Shown here: positions 1 to 6,032 of the stretch, one piece after another
Numbering within the stretch: position 1 is the first letter of the stretch
How the letters are laid out: each line of letters begins with the position of its first letter
DNA from: Planctomycetota bacterium
GTDB lineage: Bacteria > Planctomycetota > Phycisphaerae > WQYP01
Direction: 5' to 3'
Length of the DNA stretch: 10,613 nucleotides
Assembly: GCA_021852225.1 (NCBI GenBank)
Contig: JAJZOA010000200.1
Coordinates: 1-10,613, forward strand
The notes under the pieces: generated by a model
Databases searched by the model: none
Seen by the model: the letters and a program-made list of their open reading frames with translations, nothing else
Told to the model about the DNA's origin: nothing
Position numbers and translations under genes: made by a program

Positions 1-985
1 TCGCATAGACCATTACCTGGGCAAACAAACCGTGCAGAACCTGCTGGTGCTGCGCTTTGCCAACGGTATTTTTGAACCTATCTGGAACCGCCGATATGTG
101 GACCATGTTCAGATTACCGTGGGGGAAACACTGGGCGTGGAAGGCCGCGGCGGATACTTTGAAAGTGCCGGCACCCTGCGGGACATGGTGCAAAACCATT
201 TAATGCAATTGTTGACACTGATTGCCATGGAGCCGCCGGTGGCGCTGGATGGCGATGCGATCCGCGATGAAAAAGTCCGCGTGCTTAAATCCATTCCGCC
301 CTATTCGGCGGACCAGGCGGCCCAATGGACAGTACGTGGCCAGTATGCAGCCGGTGAAAACAAAAGCAAACCCGTAAAGGCCTACCGGCAGGAGGACCGT
401 GTTTCCCCTGAAAGCACCACTGAAACCTATGCGGCGGTAAAGCTTTATATCAACAACTGGCGGTGGCAGGGCGTGCCGTTTTATCTGCGAAGTGGCAAGC
501 AGATGAAACTGCAAGGCTCGGAAGTCAATATCCATTTTAATTCCGCACCGGGCGTTCTTTTTAACGCACCCGGCCGCCGACTGGAACGCAATGTACTAAA
601 GGTGCGGGTTGGACCCAACGAAGGAATTTCACTTCTAATGAACGCGAAAATCCCGGGTACTGTTACGCAAATCGCCCGCGCGGCCCTGGATTTTGAATAC
701 CATGAAGCCTTTGGCAGCTATTCGCCGGAAGCATACGAGCGCCTGCTGCTGGATGCAATTATTGGCGACTCAACACTGTTTATCCGCCGCGACGAAGTTG
801 AAGGATCCTGGGCGATCATTGATGCGATTGAAGATGCATGGAAAGCCGATGCGGTGAAACTCTCATCGTACGCGCCGGGAAGTTGGGGGCCGGAGGAAGC
901 CGATGCCCTGCTCGCACGTGATGGCCGCGCGTGGGATCCTCTTGGAACGCCAACCACGGCACCGCAGAATGCCCCGGCAAAATAG
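1..985 (+). CDS. zwf: Glucose-6-phosphate dehydrogenase, 5'-truncated by the window edge
   Basis: Oxidises glucose 6-phosphate to 6-phosphogluconolactone with reduction of NADP+ (or NAD+), the entry step of the oxidative pentose phosphate pathway, in the cytosol. The reading frame is open from base 2, so the GTG at base 32 is an internal valine and not the start. The first visible codons give RIDHYLGKQT, the family's active-site signature; the usual KE is KQ here. QNH at 191-199 carries the histidine equivalent to the catalytic His240 of the Leuconostoc enzyme. Further family blocks are VPFYLRSGK, LNAKIPG and YERLLLDAIIGD. About 327 residues are visible, the C-terminal two thirds; the NADP-binding Rossmann part lies to the left. 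The C-terminus ends in a Pro/Ala-rich tail. Seen: motifs and frame. Known: reaction. Coenzyme preference cannot be judged without the N-terminus. Confidence 0.96.
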   Translation, partial: RIDHYLGKQTVQNLLVLRFANGIFEPIWNRRYVDHVQITVGETLGVEGRGGYFESAGTLRDMVQNHLMQLLTLIAMEPPVALDGDAIRDEKVRVLKSIPPYSADQAAQWTVRGQYAAGENKSKPVKAYRQEDRVSPESTTETYAAVKLYINNWRWQGVPFYLRSGKQMKLQGSEVNIHFNSAPGVLFNAPGRRLERNVLKVRVGPNEGISLLMNAKIPGTVTQIARAALDFEYHEAFGSYSPEAYERLLLDAIIGDSTLFIRRDEVEGSWAIIDAIEDAWKADAVKLSSYAPGSWGPEEADALLARDGRAWDPLGTPTTAPQNAPAK

Positions 986-1072
986 ACGAACGTGCCAATG
1001 TTCCTAACCGCAGCGGAATCATGCACAAAGTGATGGAAATTAAAAAATAGATTAGAGTCGCGAATCGCCAAA

Positions 1073-1107
1073 GCGGGAAGTATCCCGCGCCGTCGGGGCA
1101 CGCCCCG
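1073..1107 (+). repeat. Double-hairpin element, copy 1
   Basis: Two consecutive perfect stems: GCGGGA/TCCCGC with loop AGTA (1073-1088), then CGGGG/CCCCG around CACG (1094-1107). It is preceded by CGAATCGCCAAA. A similar arrangement (CGAATTTCGCCAAA, then two short stems) occurs at about 1723-1765 after the next gene. It could act as a transcript 3'-end structure or be a REP-like repeat. The role is inferred; the stems are seen. Confidence 0.45.
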
Positions 1108-1163
1108 TAAAAGAGTTAAGGCCGCCAGAAAAATCGCAGAGCCTGTCGTTGGCCCCGGTTTTC

Positions 1164-1197
1164 GCCGCCAACGCCTGGCATCTGGCGTGTTTGCGGC
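1164..1197 (+). other. Imperfect hairpin of about 11 base pairs upstream of the membrane-protein gene
   Basis: Arms 1164-1175 and 1184-1197 pair with one bulged base and a small internal mismatch around the loop TGGCATCT. Bases 1147-1153 (CGTTGGC) can pair instead with 1167-1173 (GCCAACG), part of the left arm, so the two folds exclude each other. There is no T-run after it. It may be an RNA 3'-end or leader structure, or chance in GC-rich DNA. Confidence 0.3.
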
Positions 1198-1280
1198 CAA
1201 TCAACTCCAACTTTGAAAACGCGACAGATCACTCATACGGGCGCTTGCGAACGGACCGGCCGACCGCTTAGTATGTGGTC

Positions 1281-1709
1281 ATGAAAAACAATGGTGAATA
1301 TCGACGTTTTGGTCTTGTGACGGCAATCTGGTGTGCGGCAATCGCGTTGCTCGCCAATGGACTAGTGATGGTATTTCATCAAACATCCGATCGGATATTT
1401 CCTGCGGATATTTCTCTGGCGGGAAGCGTGCAGGCGGCACCGCCAATGGGTGGGGCAATGCACATGTCAGATGGCACCTATTTGATGCCGGCGCAATTGG
1501 GGCGCAATGATTGGGGGTTCTTGCTGGCAGATCCCCGCCGCCATGTACTGGCGGTGTATCGCATTCTCCCGTCGGCGTCACGCATTCGACTGCTGGCGGT
1601 GCGCGACTACCGCTATGACCTTCTTCTGAAAGATTTTAACAACTCCTCGCCTACGCCGTTCCAAGTCAAAGGCATGGTAGAATCAGTCAAGCCCGCACCC
1701 AAACCATAA
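1281..1709 (+). CDS. Small membrane-anchored hypothetical protein (142 aa)
   Basis: Not recognised as a named family. ATG at 1281 is chosen over the in-frame GTG at 1275 because it gives a normal N-terminus, MKNNGEYRRF; neither has a convincing Shine-Dalgarno. Residues 11-31 form one hydrophobic segment after a charged start, consistent with a signal anchor and the rest outside the cytoplasm. A linker (35-75) rich in Ala, Gly and Met follows. The C-terminal part (residues 77-122: WGFLLADPRRHVLAVYRI, then IRLLAVRDYRYDLLLKDFNN) resembles, from memory, a segment in many small planctomycete proteins of unknown function, with a strand-rich core and a YDLLL block. It sits between zwf and the GH28-like gene, with no evident functional link to either. 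Reality as a gene is fairly likely; function is unknown. Confidence 0.7.
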   Translation: MKNNGEYRRFGLVTAIWCAAIALLANGLVMVFHQTSDRIFPADISLAGSVQAAPPMGGAMHMSDGTYLMPAQLGRNDWGFLLADPRRHVLAVYRILPSASRIRLLAVRDYRYDLLLKDFNNSSPTPFQVKGMVESVKPAPKP

Positions 1710-1722
1710 ATTGGCTGACATC

Positions 1723-1765
1723 TCGAATTTCGCCAAACGCGGAATGTCCGGCGGCCTGCTGGCCG
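1723..1765 (+). repeat. Double-hairpin element, copy 2
   Basis: CGAATTTCGCCAAA is followed by the short stem CGGA/TCCG (1740-1750, loop ATG) and then CGGCC/GGCCG (1752-1765, loop TGCT). It begins about 14 bases after a stop codon and is followed by CCCCTATTTT, so it could serve as a weak terminator. Lead sequence and two-stem layout match the element at about 1062-1107. Confidence 0.4.
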
Positions 1766-1811
1766 GCCCCTATTTTCCAATTGGGTATAAAAGCCGCAAA
1801 TCGCACCCAAT

Positions 1812-1827
1812 AATTTTGCGCACAATT
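1812..1827. promoter_or_regulatory. Candidate operator: 16-base near-palindrome
   Basis: AATTTTGCGCACAATT pairs in 7 of its 8 symmetric positions around the centre GC|GC. It lies about 130 bases upstream of the GH28-like start codon, among further repeats of GCAAAAT and CGCAATTT. Its size and symmetry are typical of sites for dimeric repressors; the cognate protein is unknown. Confidence 0.35.
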
Positions 1828-1942
1828 TAATCGCAATTTGCTCGCAAAATTGGTTGCAAAATGCGATGGCCTGCTTTACTTTAACGCCCCTGCAAATGCG
1901 GAAATGGATATCTATCCAACCGGAGTTGCCTCTGAACTATTT

Positions 1943-1946
1943 GGAG
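1943..1946 (+). promoter_or_regulatory. Shine-Dalgarno deciding the GH28-like start
   Basis: GGAG lies 9 bases before ATG 1956, the start that also yields a clean signal peptide. It supports 1956 over the upstream TTG at 1854. Confidence 0.6.
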
Positions 1947-1955
1947 ATACGCATT

Positions 1956-3506
1956 ATGATTCGCACTCAATCTGGAATGCTCCGATATCTCTTGGTCAAC
2001 CTGTGTTTCGTAGCGTTTGGCGGAATTTTCAATTCCACCGCCTTGGCCACCCCCCCCACTTCCATTCCGAGACCGGCCTTGGGCGTTTACAATGTGCGCA
2101 ACTACGGAGCACTGGGCAACGGCAAACACCTGGACAGCCCCGCAATTAACCGGGCCATTCTTGCCGCTGCAAATACCGGTGGTGGAACAGTGGAAATTCC
2201 TGCCGGAATTTATTTATGCGGCAGCATTCACCTGAAAAACAATATTAATCTTCACCTTGACTCCGGCACCACAATCCTCGGTGCGCCGCAATCCATGCAT
2301 GCGTATGACCCGCCGGAACCGTTCCATGGAACTGCATATCAGGATGGCGGTCATACCTATTTTCACAATAGCCTTATCTGGGGTGTAGGTCTGCACAACG
2401 TCGCGATTACCGGCATGGGAACTATTAATGGCGGAGGCCTGATTCGATGGGACAAAGGCGTCAACCACGGCCCGGTGAACAAAGGCGATAAAGCGATTGC
2501 CCTGGAGCTTTGCACGAACGTCGTATTGCGTGATGTTACCATTTTTCACGGAGGCCATTTCGGCATTCTGGCCACCGGCTGTGACCTGCTGACACTCAAT
2601 AACCTGACGATCGACACCAATCGCGATGGGGTGGATATCGATGCCTGCCGCAATGTCTGCGTCTCGAATTGCCGAATTAATTCGCCACGAGATGATGGCC
2701 TTTGCCTGAAAAGTACGGATGCTTTTCACCAACTTCGCCCGACCGAAAATGTCGTCATTACGAATTGCCAACTTTCCGGCTTTAAGGAAGGGACTCTTCT
2801 TAACGGGAAAATGCTCCCCAGCAGGGGGGAATATGGGCGCATCAAATTGGGAACGGAATCGGATGGGGGCTTTAAAAATATCACCATTTCCAACTGCACG
2901 TTCCGCGACTGCATGGGATTGGCCATTGAAGAGGTTGACGGCGGTGTGCTGGAAAATATTACCATTTCCAATATTGCCATGTACAACGTCAAGGTTTGCC
3001 CTATTTACATCGCGCTGGGGGACCGCAACCGGGCACCACCGCCAGTGCGAACCGGTCATTTGAAGCATATTCTGATCAGCAATATTTTGGCGACGAATAT
3101 TGATTCGACGAGCGGCATTCAGATTGCCGGGCTGCCCGGGCATGATGTACGCGATATTCGTTTAAGCAATATTCGCCTTATTTTTAAGGGCGGCGGCACG
3201 CGTAAACAAGCCCAGCGGATTCCACCCGAACTCGGTGCGAGCTACCCCGGACCGCGACATATAGGCGTGATGCCCGCTTATGGGGTTTTTATCCGCCACG
3301 CTCGCCATATTGAGCTTTCCAATGTGAAAGTCAGTTTTCAAAAGACCGATTTACGACCGGCGATTGCGTGCCGGGATGTCAATGGCCTGCGCATTAACCG
3401 GTTTCAAGCCAAACTGGCCAAGGGTGTGGTTGCCGCGAATTTCAAGCGGGTAAAAAATCTGAATATTCATGATTCACCAGTGCTACATGACACCGCGGGG
3501 AATTAA
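1956..3506 (+). CDS. Secreted GH28-like right-handed beta-helix glycosidase (516 aa)
   Basis: Probable polysaccharide-degrading enzyme of the pectin-lyase fold, related to GH28 polygalacturonases. Residues 1-31 form a signal peptide (hydrophobic LLVNLCFVAFGG, cleavage after ALA-31). VYNVRNYGALGNG (44-56) is the usual N-terminal block of this fold, and repeated Asn/Ile-rich turns (NITISNC, NITISNI, HILISNI) mark the helix coils. TNRDG (221-225) and RDDG (245-248) match the GH28 NTD and DD motifs and provide the expected catalytic aspartates. The GHG histidine block is replaced by YGRIKLGTESDGG (293-305), and the RIK block appears as GLAIEEVDGG (321-330). From memory this variant recurs in many Bacteroidota and Planctomycetota proteins annotated as GH28; specificity is unknown. 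ATG 1956 is supported by GGAG and the signal peptide. The gene stands alone behind a palindromic leader, suggesting its own regulation. Confidence 0.85.
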   Translation: MIRTQSGMLRYLLVNLCFVAFGGIFNSTALATPPTSIPRPALGVYNVRNYGALGNGKHLDSPAINRAILAAANTGGGTVEIPAGIYLCGSIHLKNNINLHLDSGTTILGAPQSMHAYDPPEPFHGTAYQDGGHTYFHNSLIWGVGLHNVAITGMGTINGGGLIRWDKGVNHGPVNKGDKAIALELCTNVVLRDVTIFHGGHFGILATGCDLLTLNNLTIDTNRDGVDIDACRNVCVSNCRINSPRDDGLCLKSTDAFHQLRPTENVVITNCQLSGFKEGTLLNGKMLPSRGEYGRIKLGTESDGGFKNITISNCTFRDCMGLAIEEVDGGVLENITISNIAMYNVKVCPIYIALGDRNRAPPPVRTGHLKHILISNILATNIDSTSGIQIAGLPGHDVRDIRLSNIRLIFKGGGTRKQAQRIPPELGASYPGPRHIGVMPAYGVFIRHARHIELSNVKVSFQKTDLRPAIACRDVNGLRINRFQAKLAKGVVAANFKRVKNLNIHDSPVLHDTAGN

Positions 3507-3837
3507 TGACGCTATTTGTAAAATCGGTTGCCGCGGGCAGTCGAACAGCCTTATGGGTGAAAATTGGTCTATAAAATGCCTTTAGCCTTGAATTTTATGG
3601 TGAACGGTCGGAAAACTGCCGCTATTTTCTCCATTTGTGACACAAAAATCATTGAGTCTGCCTTGCTTTGCGGCTTTTCTTTCCACCGCTGCTAGAATAT
3701 CATTCTTAAGCAGGCAGGCTCAGTTTATTTTTTGGGCACTGCCCGTCTCGGCAGTGTTGGGCTTATACGGATGTAAGCAACTGGCGGAACGAAAGCATGG
3801 AAATGGTCGGCCAGTGGTGGGACTGCCGAAAGGCGTT

Positions 3838-3865
3838 TTGGCCAAGGCCTGATAACGGGTAGAAT
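3838..3865 (+). promoter_or_regulatory. Candidate sigma-70 promoter for dxs
   Basis: TTGGCC (3838-3843, 4 of 6 to TTGACA) and TAGAAT (3860-3865, 5 of 6 to TATAAT) are separated by 16 bases. Transcription would begin near 3872, inside the palindrome TGCCGCGCGGCA at 3873-3884, which would then be the first RNA segment or an operator. This is pattern matching only. Confidence 0.35.
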
Positions 3866-3872
3866 TGTGTAT

Positions 3873-3884
3873 TGCCGCGCGGCA
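3873..3884. promoter_or_regulatory. Perfect 12-base GC palindrome upstream of dxs
   Basis: TGCCGCGCGGCA equals its own reverse complement. It sits just after the candidate promoter and about 80 bases before the chosen dxs start, a place where a repressor could block initiation. GC-rich palindromes of this length also occur by chance. Confidence 0.3.
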
Positions 3885-3966
3885 GCATAAAACTTCCGTC
3901 AAGGCTTAAATTTTCGTCTGGATGGCGGAATCCATGAAACCGAAGGACTATGTGAGAACGAAGACT

Positions 3967-5910
3967 ATGACCAAAATTCTGGATACGATTGAATCGCCAG
4001 CCGATCTGAAACACCTCACGATGGAGCAGTTAACGGCTCTAGCGGCGGAAATCCGGCAGACAATCGTAAACACGGTCAGCACGAATGGCGGTCACCTGGC
4101 ACCTAATCTTGGAACCGTGGAAGTATGCCTCGCCCTGCATCGCGTTTTTAATATGCCCCACGACCGGCTTTTGTGGGATGTGGGCCACCAATGCTATCCG
4201 CACAAGCTTATTACCGGCCGCTACAAACGGTTTTCCACTCTTCGTAAAAGCGGTGGTATTTCCGGATTCCCGGAACCCGCCGAAGGTCCGTATGACCTGT
4301 TCAGCGTCGGGCACGCCGGCACAGCGATAAGCACGGCCGTGGGCATGGCCCGAGCCGATCAACTGCTCAAACGGGATACGTGCGTGATCGCTCTTATTGG
4401 TGATGCGTCAATCGTCAATGGTGTAGCGCTTGAGGGCCTTAACGGCGCCGGCACACTGAAGCGTCAACTGCTGATTATCCTTAACGATAATTCGATGAGC
4501 ATCAGTGAACCCCAGGGAGCGTTTGCCAATTATCTGGAACATTTGCGCGTAACCAACACCTATGATGAAGTGAAGCGCCGTGTGCAGGAACTGCTGGACC
4601 GTATTCCGTATGGCCAGCGCATATCCGATATTGGATTTCATATTAAACAGGGTATTAAAAACGCGATTGCGCCGGGGCATATTTTTGAAGACTTGGGTCT
4701 GAAGTATTTTGGCCCGGTGGATGGGCACGATCTGCCTGGGCTGATGGAAAAATTCAATGAATTGAAAAACCTCAATAGCCCAGCCATCCTGCACGTCAAA
4801 ACGATTAAGGGTAAAGGCTATGAATGGGCCTCCGAAGACCCCACAACATTCCACAGTCCCAAGCCATTTAGCGTGGAAGGCTGTCGCGTCGTCATGAATC
4901 AGGGCGCGGGAAAATCATGGACATCGGCGTTTGCCGACGCCATGACCGATCTGGCGAAAAAGCATTCCAATGTGGTGGGTATAACCGCGGCCATGCCAGA
5001 CGGTACCGGAATGATCAAACTTAAGCCGATGTTCCCCGACCGATATTTTGATACTGGTATTTGCGAAAGCCACGCCACCGCGATGGCCGCCGGCATGACC
5101 AAGGCTGGACTGCGGCCGGTCGTGGCAGTCTACAGCACGTTTTTGCAACGTGCGTTTGATCAGATTTTCCAGGAAGTCTGCCTGCAGGGTCTGCCGGTGA
5201 TTTTCTGTGTGGACCGGGCCGGTCTGGTCGGTGATGACGGTGCCGTTCACCATGGCTTCTGCGATCTGGCATTTTTGAAAAGTCAGCCCGGAATTGTACT
5301 GATGGCCCCCTCCGATGAACCCGAATTGCGTGCCGCCATGGACCTGGCCATGACACTCGAATCGCCGTGTGAAATTCGCTATCCGCGCGACAACTGTCCC
5401 GCCGAACCGCTGGCTGCGCCGGAAGCGTGGTCTATCGGTCGAAACGGCGGCGTATCACGACGGCTCCGAAATGGTGCGGATGCAACGATCGTGGCGTATG
5501 GTGCATTGACGAATCAAGCCCTGGCGGCGGCCAAACTGTTGGCGAATGACGGCTTGGATGTGGGTGTCGTGGATGCCAGATTCTGCAAACCGCTGGATGC
5601 CCGCATGCTGGATGAATTATTCACCGCTGGTGCCCCGATTATCACCGTAGAGGATCATGCAGTCATCAATGGTTTTGGCACAGCCGTGCTGGAATATGCC
5701 CAGCTTCGCGGGCATGATGCCCGTGTGGTGACACGCTGCGGCCTACCGGACTGGTTTATCAGAGCGGCCAGCCGTTCTGAACAGTTGAAGGAAGTCGGCC
5801 TGGATGCGGCCGGCATTGCCAGTGCCGTGCGTAACGCTATTAGCGCTCGCTCGGGCGGCGAAAGGGAACGGCCCGGTGCGTTGCGGCAGACTGCAACTCT
5901 CCGGCACTGA
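3967..5910 (+). CDS. dxs: 1-deoxy-D-xylulose-5-phosphate synthase (647 aa)
   Basis: Thiamine-diphosphate enzyme that condenses pyruvate and glyceraldehyde 3-phosphate, releasing CO2, to start the MEP isoprenoid pathway; cytosolic homodimer. ATG 3967 gives MTKILDTIESPADLKHL, the usual family N-terminus; in-frame ATGs at 3922 and 3934 would add 15 or 11 atypical residues. None has a strong Shine-Dalgarno. Visible blocks: TNGGH (39-43, active-site His), GDAS to LNDN (145-175, ThDP/Mg motif), YFGPVDGHD (247-255), KTIKGKGYE (278-286), ICESH (365-369, catalytic Glu367), STFLQRAFDQ (390-399), DRAG (416-419), HHG (428-430) and YPRDN (472-476). Two positions differ from the common form: GDG reads GDA, and AEQH reads CESH. 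From memory CESH is frequent in planctomycetes. A basic tail of about 20 residues ends the protein. It is followed on the same strand by the PyrK-like gene after 122 bases. Confidence 0.95.
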   Translation: MTKILDTIESPADLKHLTMEQLTALAAEIRQTIVNTVSTNGGHLAPNLGTVEVCLALHRVFNMPHDRLLWDVGHQCYPHKLITGRYKRFSTLRKSGGISGFPEPAEGPYDLFSVGHAGTAISTAVGMARADQLLKRDTCVIALIGDASIVNGVALEGLNGAGTLKRQLLIILNDNSMSISEPQGAFANYLEHLRVTNTYDEVKRRVQELLDRIPYGQRISDIGFHIKQGIKNAIAPGHIFEDLGLKYFGPVDGHDLPGLMEKFNELKNLNSPAILHVKTIKGKGYEWASEDPTTFHSPKPFSVEGCRVVMNQGAGKSWTSAFADAMTDLAKKHSNVVGITAAMPDGTGMIKLKPMFPDRYFDTGICESHATAMAAGMTKAGLRPVVAVYSTFLQRAFDQIFQEVCLQGLPVIFCVDRAGLVGDDGAVHHGFCDLAFLKSQPGIVLMAPSDEPELRAAMDLAMTLESPCEIRYPRDNCPAEPLAAPEAWSIGRNGGVSRRLRNGADATIVAYGALTNQALAAAKLLANDGLDVGVVDARFCKPLDARMLDELFTAGAPIITVEDHAVINGFGTAVLEYAQLRGHDARVVTRCGLPDWFIRAASRSEQLKEVGLDAAGIASAVRNAISARSGGERERPGALRQTATLRH

Positions 5911-6032
5911 AACAAGGCCGACATTGCCGACCATTCAAAGGGCCGCAATGGCTGATCGCGCGCACGCGACGCGGCGAATTTCCGAAAGGCCGCCAACGTC
6001 GATTTTTCGCCCCCTTGGATGACAGGCACGTC
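5911..6032 (+). other. Gap between dxs and the PyrK-like gene
   Basis: 122 bases, GC-rich. GCGGC (5971-5975) can pair with GCCGC (5989-5993) around 13 bases, followed some way on by GATTTTTCGC at 6001-6010. This could be a weak terminator, which would split dxs from the next gene, but the stem is only 5 base pairs. AGG at 6023-6025 lies 7 bases before ATG 6033. Confidence 0.3.

Larger units (their letters stand above)
986..1280 (+). other. Intergenic region after zwf with three potential hairpins
   Basis: No gene is supported here. The stretch contains two adjacent GC-rich perfect stems (1073-1088 and 1094-1107), a longer imperfect hairpin (1164-1197), and an upstream segment that could pair alternatively with it (1147-1153). 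None is followed by a clear T-run, so a classical intrinsic terminator for zwf is not evident. TTGAAA at 1213-1218 resembles a -35 box, but I see no good -10 at proper spacing before the next gene. Confidence 0.5.
1710..1955 (+). promoter_or_regulatory. Dyad-rich leader of the GH28-like gene
   Basis: Holds a double-hairpin element just after the previous stop codon (about 1723-1765), then an AT-rich segment with several symmetric elements. ATTGGGT (1780-1786) is inverted as ACCCAAT (1805-1811). A near-palindrome of 16 bases centred on TGCGCA lies at 1812-1827. AATTTTGCG (1812-1820) is inverted as CGCAAAATT (1843-1851), and GCAAAAT recurs at 1844-1850 and 1856-1862. TATAAA at 1786-1791 could be a -10 box, but I find no matching -35. 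The pattern suits an operator region for a substrate-responsive regulator; the regulator is not in the window. Confidence 0.45.
3507..3966 (+). other. Intergenic region before dxs
   Basis: About 460 bases without a convincing gene. A GTG-initiated frame of 71 codons (3637-3852) lacks a Shine-Dalgarno and a conserved look. Visible elements: TATAAA at 3570-3575 without a -35; a 7-base-pair stem CACTGCC/GGCAGTG (3737-3756, loop CGTCTC) not followed by T residues; a candidate promoter at 3838-3865; and a perfect 12-base palindrome at 3873-3884. The region likely carries the dxs promoter and leader. Confidence 0.4.

Noticed and set aside
1141..1215. Integron attC-like site suggested by GTTGGCC and CGCCAAC near a hairpin
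   Set aside because: The core sites do not fit the attC consensus spacing or R-site sequence, and no integrase or cassette array is nearby.
1854..1955. N-terminal extension of the GH28-like gene from TTG 1854
   Set aside because: The extra 34 residues look random, run through the dyad-rich leader and would bury the signal peptide; ATG 1956 has GGAG and a clean signal sequence.
2214..3143. 309-codon minus-strand frame opposite the GH28-like gene
   Set aside because: It is an antisense shadow of the repeated Asn/Ile coils; the plus-strand frame carries all family motifs and the antisense protein has no coherent domain.
3737..3756. CACTGCC/GGCAGTG stem as a terminator of the GH28-like gene
   Set aside because: It is 230 bases downstream of the stop codon, and the T-rich stretch precedes rather than follows the stem.
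3637..3852. 71-codon plus-strand frame with a faint lipobox (LYGC)
   Set aside because: GTG start without Shine-Dalgarno, no methionine, poor lipobox context with Tyr before Gly-Cys, and no recognisable homology.
3922..3966. Upstream in-frame start codons for dxs (ATG 3922 and 3934)
   Set aside because: They would add 15 or 11 residues before the usual family N-terminus and have no better ribosome binding site; they cannot be fully excluded.
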